Source of the DNA: Paracoccaceae bacterium
GTDB taxonomy: Bacteria; Pseudomonadota; Alphaproteobacteria; Rhodobacterales; Rhodobacteraceae
Direction of reading: 5' to 3'
DNA: 16,102 bases
Assembly (NCBI GenBank): GCA_024644285.1
Contig: JAHELH010000025.1
Span: 1-16,102, forward strand
This document shows positions 1-7,413 of this stretch, in pieces (position 1 is the stretch's first letter; each line of letters opens with the position of its first letter). The position numbers and the translations under genes were made by a program. Under the pieces are notes generated by a model, which was not told where the DNA came from, made no database searches, and saw only the letters and a program-made list of their open reading frames with translations.

Positions 1-14
1 CGGAATCGGATATC

Positions 15-488
15 ATGCGCGCCATGCTGAACCGGCGTCACCTCATATTCGGCCTGGGGGTGCTGGTCTTGCCCCTGCGCCCATCCAAGGCGCTCGCGCA
101 GACCCGCGCGATCCTTTCGGCGACCGAGGCCCACGAGGGGCTGCTGGACGACAGCCTGCGCGTGATCGACGTCCGCAGGCGCGAGGAATGGCGCGAGACC
201 GGCGTGGGCGCCCGCGTGTGGCCGATCAGCATGCACGAGGATCGCTTTCCCGAGCGCCTGTTCGCCGCGAAGGCCCTGGCCGGGGACCGCCAGGTCGGTC
301 TGATTTGCGCGGTCGGCGGCCGGTCCGGGGCGCTACTGCAAGCGCTCAGGCGGGCGGGATACCGGGGATATGCGGATATCTCCGAGGGCATGCTGGGCTC
401 GCGGCGGGGGCCCGGCTGGCTGGCGAGGGGCCTGCCCATCGTGCCGATGGACGCGGCGCTCGCCGCACTGCCGGCGGAACTCGCCTAG
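15..488 (+). CDS. Exported rhodanese-like domain protein
   Basis: A 157-residue single-domain rhodanese that is probably periplasmic. Rhodaneses carry sulfur on a loop cysteine as a persulfide; the substrate here is unknown. The N-terminus shows NRRHLI followed by a hydrophobic run and an ALAQ cleavage-type site near residue 29, which looks like a Tat signal peptide. The first conserved rhodanese block is VIDVRRREEWRETG (about residues 50-63). The active loop is C-A-V-G-G-R-S with Cys98 as the predicted catalytic residue, and keeps the G-x-R-S of the family. The ATG at 15 is chosen because it is the longest start; an ATG at 24 is possible and neither has a strong ribosome binding site. It is convergent with the gene ending at 541, 52 bp away, so it is not part of that operon. 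The upstream neighbour lies outside the window. Confidence 0.85.
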   Translation: MRAMLNRRHLIFGLGVLVLPLRPSKALAQTRAILSATEAHEGLLDDSLRVIDVRRREEWRETGVGARVWPISMHEDRFPERLFAAKALAGDRQVGLICAVGGRSGALLQALRRAGYRGYADISEGMLGSRRGPGWLARGLPIVPMDAALAALPAELA

Positions 489-540
489 CAACGGATATGC
501 GCCCCCGGAAGGGCGGCCAGGACCCGGCCCCGGCCCCCGG

Positions 541-1338
541 TCACAGCCCCAGGTCGCGCCACCTTGCGGTGATGCCGGCAACCTCGGCCGCATCCAGACG
601 CCAGACGACGCCGGTCCCGCCGAGCACGGCCACCGCGTCGTGCGGCTCTCCGTCGACGCCGGACCCCAGGATGCAAAGGATCGGCGCGAACCCGACCGGG
701 TCATCGGCAACCTGGAACCGCGCGACGTCCTCGGCGTCCCAGCGGTCGCGCCAGGCGGTATCGGTGACCGGCTCTGACGCCGCGGCCTGCTTGCCGCCCT
801 CGTACCTGATCCAGGCGCTGGACAGGGCGTTCAGTTCCGCCACGAAAGCCTCGAACGCATGCTGCAGGTTCGCGTCGGTGCGGTCGTCGAGGTCGACCGA
901 GAAGGCGCCCGCCAGCGCAGCGGCGGCGACTCCGGTCTGCGCCCGATCGCCCTCTTGCGGCAACTGCTCGCTGTGGACCCAGACCTCGCGATCGCCCGGT
1001 TGAAACGCGCGCAGCAGATCGCCGATCGCATCGATGTCGATATCCGATGCATGCACCAGTTGCTGGCCCAGCAACGCGCCCGCCGGACCGGAGCCGGCCA
1101 CGCTGGCAGAGACGATCCGCCGAAGTCTGCGGTTGCCCGCCTCGACCCGCAATTCCTGCCCCTGATCGTTGCGGAAGCTCAACTCGCGCGGAAGCTGGGT
1201 CTCGTCGATTTCGCGCAGGACCGCCGCCAGCGGGTCCCGGTCGAGCGGGCGGCCGATCCGACGCCAGCCGTCGCGGTCCGTCGCTTCCGCCGCGCCCAGC
1301 TTGAGCAGCTTGCCTATCAGACCTCGATTGTCGCTCAC
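541..1338 (-). CDS. Unrecognised 265-aa protein, last gene of the kinase/GTPase cluster
   Basis: I do not recognise a family. The protein is soluble-looking, with no signal peptide or membrane segment. It has a basic N-terminal stretch, GLIGKLLKLG (residues 6-15), then a block around residues 53-78 (LSFRNDQGQELRVEAGNRRLRRIVSA) that looks like paired beta strands. A mixed alpha/beta middle follows, and the last 40 residues read like a small beta sandwich plus a helix. The frame is open 360 bp further upstream, but that extension lies over the neighbouring gene and has Arg/Pro-rich shadow composition, so I start at the GTG (1336-1338). The nearest purine-rich site, AGAGGA, is a rather long 17 nt away, so the start is uncertain. 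It lies 34 bp downstream of the Roadblock-like gene in the same direction, which suggests cotranscription. Confidence 0.7.
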   Translation of the reverse strand: MSDNRGLIGKLLKLGAAEATDRDGWRRIGRPLDRDPLAAVLREIDETQLPRELSFRNDQGQELRVEAGNRRLRRIVSASVAGSGPAGALLGQQLVHASDIDIDAIGDLLRAFQPGDREVWVHSEQLPQEGDRAQTGVAAAALAGAFSVDLDDRTDANLQHAFEAFVAELNALSSAWIRYEGGKQAAASEPVTDTAWRDRWDAEDVARFQVADDPVGFAPILCILGSGVDGEPHDAVAVLGGTGVVWRLDAAEVAGITARWRDLGL

Positions 1339-1372
1339 TGCATCTGGCTTTCGGATCCTCTTTGCGGCTTTC

Positions 1373-1756
1373 TTAATCGTTCGCGCCGATGTCGGGCAAT
1401 ACGCGACGTGCGGCCGCGATGGTCTCGTCGACCCGCGTGTCGGGCGCGCACGCACAACACAGCGCCTCGTTCGGTTCGGCTTGGGACCGCACGAAGACCG
1501 TCGTCTCGGTCGCCGAAAGCCGGATCGCGGTCTGCGGCAAGACCGTACCGTCCCCGGGCAGGCCCTGCAGCGGATCGTCTTCCGGAAGCCGCAGCAGGTC
1601 CGATGCCAGCGCCCCCAGCATGTCCAGCCGCTCCTGGCGCTGCTTGGACGCCGCACTGACCGACAGCACCATGCTTGCCTGCAGGTCGATGAAGGCAACC
1701 AGGTTGCAACCGGAAATCGCGTTCCGGCATTCTTCGAGATGTTCCGCCGCGCTCAT
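1373..1756 (-). CDS. Roadblock/LC7-like small protein
   Basis: A 127-residue cytoplasmic protein. Its order of elements is an N-terminal helix (about 3-14), two strands around a tight turn (residues 18-33, NLVAFIDLQASMVLSV), a long helix (38-57), then strands (75-90 and 97-104) and a C-terminal helix (108-119). This is the alpha-beta-beta-alpha-beta-beta-beta-alpha order of Roadblock/LC7 proteins. Bacterial members such as MglB regulate Ras-like GTPases, so a role towards the three GTPases of this locus is a reasonable inference but not shown. There is a Cys-Cys-Ala-Cys cluster at 100-103. The ATG has a good GAGGG site 6 nt upstream. The assignment rests on predicted topology, not on a diagnostic motif; a general hypothetical protein is the alternative. 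Confidence 0.7.
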   Translation of the reverse strand: MSAAEHLEECRNAISGCNLVAFIDLQASMVLSVSAASKQRQERLDMLGALASDLLRLPEDDPLQGLPGDGTVLPQTAIRLSATETTVFVRSQAEPNEALCCACAPDTRVDETIAAARRVLPDIGAND

Positions 1757-1919
1757 TTGCTGCCCTCACGATCCGCCTTGCCCACTGCAATGCTCTGTCA
1801 GCGGCAGGGGATGCAAGCGTTTTAACGCGGCAAGATCCGGCGAATGCGCCGCGGCGGCGGACGCTGCCGGCCTCGGATGCTGCCCCTCCGGCTGCGCCGC
1901 GCCCGCACCGGCGCGCGGG
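1757..1919 (-). other. 163-bp spacer inside the GTPase cluster
   Basis: This non-coding stretch separates GTPase C from the Roadblock-like gene. It holds a GC-rich hairpin just after the GTPase C stop and a perfect small inverted repeat, GCGTT-TT-AACGC (1817-1828). It is long compared with the overlaps and the 19-34 bp gaps elsewhere in the locus, so it could carry an internal promoter for the last two genes. I see no convincing -35/-10 pair. Confidence 0.4.
1898..1915 (-). terminator. GC hairpin after GTPase C stop, no U-tract
   Basis: Six-base arms CGCGCC and GGCGCG with a six-base loop begin 4 nt after the GTPase C stop codon. There is no T-run on either side, so this is not a standard intrinsic terminator. 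It could protect or process the mRNA 3' end, cause partial attenuation, or be chance structure in very GC-rich DNA. Confidence 0.3.
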
Positions 1920-2936
1920 TCAGAATATCGGCGAGGGGGTCTCGGACGGTTCCGGCCGCTGCGGCCGCGGAGAGCGCGCCGCCTTGCGGACGATGCGCTG
2001 CGGCACGATCCGGGCCTGATCGTCGCACTCGATCTTGGCCGGCTCGCGTTTCGTCAGGATCGAATTCGCGGCGGCACAGTCCAGGTCCGGCTCGGACGTT
2101 GTCGGTTCGGGCGCGTTTTCGGCAGGGCCGGCGACCGGAGCAGCTGCGGCGGTCTCGAAACCCCGCGGCGCATCGAAGGACGCCGTTAGTGGTGCCGTGC
2201 CATTGGCCTTGGCCAGGTTCTCGATCAACTCGATCATCGCGACGGCGAAGGCTTCCGCTCCGCTCTGCTGCCAGCGCGCGTGGTCGTCGCCCGCGTCGAT
2301 GGCATCGGTCAGCGAAATCGGGATCACGCCGCAGAACAGGCCCGCGACCTCTTTCTCGACCCGCCGCAGCACGCGCTTCCGGTCACGGTCGCTGGTGATC
2401 TTGTCGATCCGGGTCAGCAAGAGCAGGCTCTTTTGGTACAGGCCGGCATCGACAGAATTCCACACCGCCGCCTCGCTTTGACGCCAGGCCTGGGTCGCGT
2501 GGGTGCACCAGATCACGCCGTCGGCAAGAGGCATGGCGCGTTCCCAGACCTCGCTGGACATGTTCGGGTCGGAAATGCCCGGCATGTCGATCAGGTCGCA
2601 CAATTCCAGCGCGTCGGACTTGTGGAACACCCGCAGGCACAAGGTCTCTTCCAGCGAGAGGTCCGAGAGATCGCCGAAGTCGAAAGGCTCCTCGCTGCCA
2701 TCCACCTTGATCAGGTACGGGTCCGCGTCGCCGTAGGAAATCCAGACCGGGGGCAGCTGCGTCGCCGTGACCTTGACGGGAAGAACGGGTGTGCCGATCA
2801 GCAGGTTGGACAGCGTGCTCTTTCCGGCGCTGAATTCGCCCATGATCGCGAAGCGCGGCTTTTGTGCCTCTTGGGGTTCGCTCTCTTCTGCCTGAGGCCC
2901 GAACACCGGTTCAATCGTTGGCTCGAAGTCGGTCAT
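1920..2936 (-). CDS. Dynamin-like P-loop GTPase C
   Basis: A 338-residue GTPase of the dynamin-like type. The P-loop is GEFSAGKST (33-41), the typical dynamin-family form. A switch I candidate is the Thr-Ala-Thr at 57-59. G3 is DMPG (117-120) and G4 is TRID (175-178, a variant of N/T-KxD). The G domain fills about residues 25-245. The remaining 95 residues are rich in Ala, Pro and Glu and look disordered, with a basic stretch near 315-327, instead of the long helical stalk of full dynamins. It may therefore work with GTPase B, whose gene ends 19 bp upstream; adjacent unequal dynamin-like pairs are common in bacteria. The ATG is supported by GGAAAGA about 5 nt upstream. GTP binding is well supported; membrane remodelling is inferred from the family only. 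Confidence 0.88.
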   Translation of the reverse strand: MTDFEPTIEPVFGPQAEESEPQEAQKPRFAIMGEFSAGKSTLSNLLIGTPVLPVKVTATQLPPVWISYGDADPYLIKVDGSEEPFDFGDLSDLSLEETLCLRVFHKSDALELCDLIDMPGISDPNMSSEVWERAMPLADGVIWCTHATQAWRQSEAAVWNSVDAGLYQKSLLLLTRIDKITSDRDRKRVLRRVEKEVAGLFCGVIPISLTDAIDAGDDHARWQQSGAEAFAVAMIELIENLAKANGTAPLTASFDAPRGFETAAAAPVAGPAENAPEPTTSEPDLDCAAANSILTKREPAKIECDDQARIVPQRIVRKAARSPRPQRPEPSETPSPIF

Positions 2937-2955
2937 CGTAATCTTTCCGCTCTTT

Positions 2956-5022
2956 TCAGGCTGCGAATTTGTTGAGGGATTCAGTGACGTTACTCAGTAC
3001 GGCCGCGCGATCCTTCTGACAGGACACGCCGAATATGGCGGCGAGATCGTCGTCGTCCATGTCGCCCTGCTCGGCGATGTTGGCAAGGATCGAGTACTGC
3101 TCTTTCAGAAAGTCGGTGAGGACGGTGTTGACCGCCTCGCGGATCGACACGGCGTGATCGCGTTTCAAACCGCTGGTGATCGGATCGGTTTCGGCGCGGA
3201 TCAGTTCGGCGAATTCCTGCGCAAACGCTTCGTAGCCGCGGCGGCGGCGCCACCAGCGCGACCACCAGTTCGCCTGCAGATCGAGGGCGATCGTCTGCCC
3301 CAGCAGGACAGGCGACGGGGTTCGCGGTGGCTTGGGAGGCTCTATCCTGAACTCTGGATCGTCGGTCAGGCCGTACTTCCTGTACAGTCCCGTGATGTCG
3401 CCCGCCATCGCGTCGAGCACCTTCCTCGCCGAATCCTGCGTTCGCTTGGAGAACAGCTGATAGGCCGATCTCAGCAGCACGCGCAGACCGGTGGGGTCGT
3501 ATTTCCACACCGTCGATTCGCCGTAGACCTCCAGGTGCTCGATCAGCGACGCGGTGGCGCGCTCCAGGAAGCTTTGGTGCGACCGGTCAACGCGCGTTCC
3601 GAAATCCGAGATCAGCTTTTCGAACTCGCTTTTCAGCGCCTGCTGTCCGGCCTGGCCGATGCCCTGGAAATCCATTTCGACCGATTTGACATCGATCTGC
3701 TGGCGCGGGGCGCCGCTGCTGCGCAACGACAACATGTTGGTGGACGCCTGGAGACTGCTTGCCAGGCTTCGCGCGCTTCGCGCGACGGCGTCGACCATCT
3801 CGCGGCCGACACCTTCCTCGATCCGCTCGGACAATGCCCGGTACAGCGCCGGTACGCCCGAAAGCTCCCAGATGATGGCCTCGTTCGTCTCGGGGCAGGC
3901 CCGGCCCTTCAACGCCTCCTCGGCCCAGTTCAGAAGCGCGTCCGCGCTGTCCTTCGGCATGCCGTCGAGCGACATTCCCAGCGCGCTGTTGGCCCAAAAG
4001 GCGCTGCCGAAGATGATCTGCGCATCCTCGGGGCCGTGATGCGCCCGCAAAGTCGCGCGGATGCTGTCGCGGATCTCGGCAACCTGCCGGGCCGGGTCGG
4101 AAAGCTCGTCGATGCGGTTGACGAAGATGACCACTTCGCGGGATTTCACGTTCGCGATCAGCCGGATAAGCGCCATGTCGACGGAGGACAGCGCCTGGTG
4201 CGCTGACAGCACGACCACGCAGATCCGGCTGTCACGGATCGATCGGATGGTGATCTGCTCGCGCATCATGAAGGTGTCGTTGACGCCCGGCGTGTCCCGG
4301 ATGCACAGCCCGAGCGGAAGCTCGGGCCGTTGCATGAAAATGTCGGCGGACTTGGTGATGTCCGCGAAACGCCCCTGCGTCTGCGAGGTGTTGGTGTCTT
4401 CCTCGAAATCGTCGCCGAGGCACACGTAGCGCTCGACGAGCTGGCTGTCGAAATAGCCGTAATCGTGCGTCTGCCCGAGCAAAAGCTCGAACTTTCGGCC
4501 CAGGCGCGCCCGGGACTTTTCCTGCATGTCCGCGATTTGCCGGCGCACCTTCTCGACCTCGTCATCGGCGCCGGCGCGGCCCGCCAGCTCACCCATGCGT
4601 CCGCCGTTCAGAACCAGCCGGTCCCATTCGGTGCGGTCGAAAAAGGTAAAGCTCGCGCGGTTGTCCGAGGCTTTTGCGCACGGGTCGAGATGCAGCGAGG
4701 TGACGACCGAGGTCCAGGGATTGACATCGGCCGGCAGCAATTCCGGCCAGCCGACCATGGCGTTCACAAGCGATGTCTTGCCGGCCTTGACCTGCCCGAT
4801 CATCGTGACGCTGGGCTCCAGCGACAAAAGCTTCTGCTTCAGCGCGGCGGCCTTGCGCGCGGTGGTCTTGTCGCCGATTTTCGCAATATCCTCCAGCGCG
4901 GCCCGCACTTCCGCCGACCGCGACAGCAGGGGCGCCAGCCCCTCGAACCCGTCCTTGACGAGGTCCGAATATCGCCCTGCAATCTCGGCTTCCGGCGCTA
5001 CAATTTCAGTTACTGCGTTCAT
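2956..5022 (-). CDS. Dynamin-like GTPase B (large, with putative membrane paddle)
   Basis: A 688-residue dynamin-like protein, the largest of the locus. After a helical N-terminus (about 10-68) come the P-loop GQVKAGKTS (76-84), a threonine-rich switch I region (T99, T103), G3 DTPG (243-246) and G4 NRID (302-305). The C-terminal half (about 395-680) is mostly helical, as expected for a stalk. It contains a striking aromatic and basic patch, NWWSRWWRRRRGY (585-597), that could insert into or lie on a membrane. Dynamin-like proteins hydrolyse GTP to tubulate, fuse or tether membranes; the target here is unknown. I prefer the ATG at 5022. A start at 5052 adds ten residues, and neither site has a strong ribosome binding site. 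It has a 154-bp upstream gap, unlike the overlapping genes before it. Confidence 0.9.
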   Translation of the reverse strand: MNAVTEIVAPEAEIAGRYSDLVKDGFEGLAPLLSRSAEVRAALEDIAKIGDKTTARKAAALKQKLLSLEPSVTMIGQVKAGKTSLVNAMVGWPELLPADVNPWTSVVTSLHLDPCAKASDNRASFTFFDRTEWDRLVLNGGRMGELAGRAGADDEVEKVRRQIADMQEKSRARLGRKFELLLGQTHDYGYFDSQLVERYVCLGDDFEEDTNTSQTQGRFADITKSADIFMQRPELPLGLCIRDTPGVNDTFMMREQITIRSIRDSRICVVVLSAHQALSSVDMALIRLIANVKSREVVIFVNRIDELSDPARQVAEIRDSIRATLRAHHGPEDAQIIFGSAFWANSALGMSLDGMPKDSADALLNWAEEALKGRACPETNEAIIWELSGVPALYRALSERIEEGVGREMVDAVARSARSLASSLQASTNMLSLRSSGAPRQQIDVKSVEMDFQGIGQAGQQALKSEFEKLISDFGTRVDRSHQSFLERATASLIEHLEVYGESTVWKYDPTGLRVLLRSAYQLFSKRTQDSARKVLDAMAGDITGLYRKYGLTDDPEFRIEPPKPPRTPSPVLLGQTIALDLQANWWSRWWRRRRGYEAFAQEFAELIRAETDPITSGLKRDHAVSIREAVNTVLTDFLKEQYSILANIAEQGDMDDDDLAAIFGVSCQKDRAAVLSNVTESLNKFAA

Positions 5023-5176
5023 TTTGACATGCTCTGTGACCGGCGCGCGCATCCCCGGAGATCAATTCGGACATACGTGGCACCGATGCCTTCTCGGTAT
5101 TGCCCCCGAGGCACCATTCCCGCGTAAGATGGTTTTTCTAGGGCAGATCGCGGACAATTGCTGGCGGCATTGCGTT
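5023..5176 (-). other. 154-bp spacer before GTPase B
   Basis: The stretch lies between GTPase A and GTPase B. It contains an imperfect hairpin with CTCGG/CCGAG arms (5093-5097 and 5106-5110) and an 8-nt loop, with no adjoining T-run in the sense direction. It is long enough for an internal promoter, but I find no clear -35/-10 pair. If the alternative GTPase B start at 5052 is used, the spacer shrinks to 124 bp. Confidence 0.35.
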
Positions 5177-6430
5177 CTATGCCGCCAGGTCGACCTCGAT
5201 TTCTCGCTTAAGCTGCAAGAGCGCCGAGACGGCATGGTCCGCCGCACCGTCGCCTTTCTCAAGCTGTAACAGGACGATCAGGTCGCTGGCCTGAAGCGCG
5301 GGTCCGTGAAACCGGTCCTCGGCAGGCAGTGTTTCGACCACCTCCTCGATGGTCCCGACGCAGCGGTCCAGCACGGCTTCGGCCAGGTTGTCGCCGAGGA
5401 CGTTCCAATCGGACAGAACCCCGCGCGCGCAGCCGCGCAGCGCATCCAGGGCGGCGCTTCGGGCCTGCCCGGCATCCCCGGCGGCATTCTCCTGATCGGC
5501 AAGGGCGACTTGCTCAAGCTGCAGTTTGGGCGGTTCCTCGACTGCAGCGGGCGTCTCTTCCTGTTCGGCTTGCGCCGATCCGCTCTTCGCCGGTTCCGAG
5601 GACCGAGCGCGCGGCCGCGGCGTTTCTTTCGGCTCGAAGCGGTTGAGGAACATCAACGCACCGTCAAGATCGGCCTGGCCAGCCAGGCTGACATGGCGCT
5701 TCAGCGCGCGCAGCAGGGCGTCGCAGCCATGGCCGTCGGCCTCGCTGCCCTTTTCGCCGGCTGGCCCCGCCGCCAATGCCGAAACCGCGAAGAAGGCGTG
5801 GAACGCTGCGTCCACCACGGGCTGCAACGCCGAGGCGCGCGCGTCGCGCGCTTCGTCCTGCATTTCGTCGGTCCGGTTCAGCACCAGATAGGCGTGATCG
5901 CGCAATTCCACGGGCGTCTTCGACCAGGCGGCCTGTTCATCGGGCCCGAACTCGGTGGTCACCCAGATCGCGATGTCGGTGCGCGTCGCGGCCCACCGGG
6001 TCGCCGCCGCAAGCTCGGCCGGAGTTCCGTCGGTGACAACCTCGAGCAGGCTGAAATCGCGCAGCCCCTCGAGCGGAGCCCGGGCCTCGACATAGGCCGG
6101 GGCAAGTCCTTCCAGCGCCGGAAAATCAAGACCGTCCAGCGTCCGGACCGACCGGTCACCCAGCGTGACGCTGAGTTGCGCTGTTTCACCAAAGCGCAGC
6201 ATCGTCGTCGGCAGCATTTGCCCGCTGGGCAATACCTGCGCGCCGGCCAGTACGTTGCACAAGGTCGACTTGCCCACCCCTTCGGGTCCAAGCACGGTGA
6301 CCCGCACCTGCGACGACAGCCGCTTGGCAAGCGTCGCTGCGGTTTTCCGCGCCCATTCGGGCAAACGGCCCGAGGCCTGCAGCCGCTCAAGGCGCTCGAT
6401 CACGTCCTTGGCGGGCTGCGCCTTGCTCAT
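5177..6430 (-). CDS. P-loop GTPase A with degenerate G3 motif
   Basis: A 417-residue protein with an N-terminal GTPase-like domain. The P-loop is GPEGVGKST (48-56), Thr75-Thr76 could be switch I, and G4 is NRTD (185-188). The expected DxxG is not present in its usual place: the segment after the second strand reads LLEVVTDG (128-135), so catalysis may be weak or absent. A Pro/Glu/Ala-rich linker (about 265-310) joins a helical C-terminal domain of about 100 residues. The start is the ATG that overlaps the phosphatase stop (ATGA), with a GGGG site 8 nt upstream. The open frame runs much further upstream, but that part is an out-of-frame shadow of the phosphatase gene. Tight coupling to the phosphatase suggests they are made in fixed proportion. 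The exact family was not recognised beyond a dynamin/TRAFAC-like P-loop GTPase. Confidence 0.82.
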   Translation of the reverse strand: MSKAQPAKDVIERLERLQASGRLPEWARKTAATLAKRLSSQVRVTVLGPEGVGKSTLCNVLAGAQVLPSGQMLPTTMLRFGETAQLSVTLGDRSVRTLDGLDFPALEGLAPAYVEARAPLEGLRDFSLLEVVTDGTPAELAAATRWAATRTDIAIWVTTEFGPDEQAAWSKTPVELRDHAYLVLNRTDEMQDEARDARASALQPVVDAAFHAFFAVSALAAGPAGEKGSEADGHGCDALLRALKRHVSLAGQADLDGALMFLNRFEPKETPRPRARSSEPAKSGSAQAEQEETPAAVEEPPKLQLEQVALADQENAAGDAGQARSAALDALRGCARGVLSDWNVLGDNLAEAVLDRCVGTIEEVVETLPAEDRFHGPALQASDLIVLLQLEKGDGAADHAVSALLQLKREIEVDLAA

Positions 6431-7413
6431 CGCAGCGCCCCGGAATTGAGAACCCGCATCCAGCCGCGCAGCAGTGAGGACCACGCGCGGCGCGGCTTTG
6501 CGGCTTTTTCCCGCATCGCCGGAACGGGGGCTTCCGGTTCGGCCGCTTCTTTTTGCGGTTCCGGCGAGGCGGGCGCCTTGCTCGGTTCCGGCGAGGCAAG
6601 CGCCTGGCGCACCTCTGCCGCGGCATGATCGACAACCTTGATCACGGTGAAACACACGTTGTCCTGGTAAGGATCGTGCAAGCCCTCGATGCCCGAAATC
6701 AGCCGTTCCGCGATCTCCGAACTGTCCTTGTCCCTGAATTCGGCGAGGATCTCCTGGATCCGCACATCCGTCAGGAATTGCAGCCCGTCGCTTGCAGCGA
6801 TGAGGATGTCGTCGTGCTGCAAGGTGAACGCCTGCTCGGGGCAATCGATCAGCGGGATCTCGTCGCCCAGAAGCGCCGAGGTCAGGCAATTCCGGTCGGG
6901 GTGGTCCCGGCCATCGGATTCCGAGATCATCCCGGACTTGACCATGCAGTCGATCTGCGGCGCCAGCGAGTGATCCTCGTTGAGTTGCCGCAGCGCGCCC
7001 TCGCGGAACAGGTAGAGCGGCGAGTCGCCGATCGATATCCAGTGAAGCCTGTATCCCGACAGCACCGGCGCGACGAGCGTGGCTCCCATTCCCGTGGTGT
7101 CGGGATCCCGGGCGACATGCTCGCGCAGACACTGGTTTGCCGAGATCGCGGCCGCCGAGAGGATGCCGGAAATGCCGTCGAGGGTGCGTTCCAGATCGCC
7201 GCTTCTCAGCTTCAATTCGCTGAATACCTCGGTGACGACGATATTGCTTGCAACGTCGCCCGCGGCATGGCCGCCCATCCCGTCGGACAGAACGACGAAC
7301 CCGAATTCCGAGCCCACCCGGAAGTCCGCGGCCAGCGCGTCCTCCTGGATTTCCCGTTCGCCTCGCACCATCGCAGAGGCGACGTCATAGCTGATGTCAG
7401 CTAGCCTGGGCAT
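6427..7413 (-). CDS. PP2C-family (PPM) Ser/Thr phosphatase
   Basis: A metal-dependent protein phosphatase, predicted to remove phosphate from Ser/Thr residues placed by the neighbouring kinase. With the start at 7413 it has 328 residues. Family motifs appear in order: Q-E-D (23-25), SDGMGGHAAG (43-52), TGMGATLV (107-114), ISIGDSPLYLF (127-137), NEDHS (145-149), LTSALLG (177-183), ASDG (207-210) and QDNV (250-253). The predicted metal ligands Asp44, Asp209 and Asp251 are all present, so it should be active. A Pro/Glu/Ala tail with a nine-residue repeat (about 270-300) leads to a basic amphipathic end, RRAWSSLLRGWMRVL (308-322). An in-frame ATG at 7431 would add six residues; I chose 7413 because GAAGAAGA lies about 8 nt upstream and the overlap with the FHA gene is shorter (17 bp). 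Confidence 0.93.
   Translation of the reverse strand: MPRLADISYDVASAMVRGEREIQEDALAADFRVGSEFGFVVLSDGMGGHAAGDVASNIVVTEVFSELKLRSGDLERTLDGISGILSAAAISANQCLREHVARDPDTTGMGATLVAPVLSGYRLHWISIGDSPLYLFREGALRQLNEDHSLAPQIDCMVKSGMISESDGRDHPDRNCLTSALLGDEIPLIDCPEQAFTLQHDDILIAASDGLQFLTDVRIQEILAEFRDKDSSEIAERLISGIEGLHDPYQDNVCFTVIKVVDHAAAEVRQALASPEPSKAPASPEPQKEAAEPEAPVPAMREKAAKPRRAWSSLLRGWMRVLNSGALR
6556..6597 (-). repeat. 15-bp tandem direct repeat in the phosphatase tail
   Basis: The + strand 15-mer CGGTTCCGGCGAGGC occurs at 6556-6570 and again at 6583-6597, a 27-bp period. It encodes two copies of a nine-residue unit containing Ser-Pro-Glu-Pro in the disordered phosphatase linker. Copy number could vary between strains. 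Confidence 0.8.

Noticed and set aside
489..540. Bidirectional intrinsic terminator between the rhodanese gene and the last cluster gene
   Set aside because: The 52-bp gap is G/C-rich, but I could not find a clean stem followed by a T-run in either direction.
541..1698. A 385-residue minus-strand reading that extends the last cluster gene upstream
   Set aside because: The first 120 residues lie over the Roadblock-like gene, are Arg/Pro/Cys-rich and look like a shadow frame; the coding character begins at the GTG near 1338.
5306..6628. A 440-residue plus-strand open frame opposite GTPase A and the phosphatase
   Set aside because: It is an Arg/Gly/Gln-rich antisense shadow spanning two real genes, with no recognisable motif.
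6431..7132. N-terminal extension of GTPase A by about 234 residues
   Set aside because: It overlaps the well-supported phosphatase gene in another frame and has shadow-type composition; the ATGA overlap start is much better.
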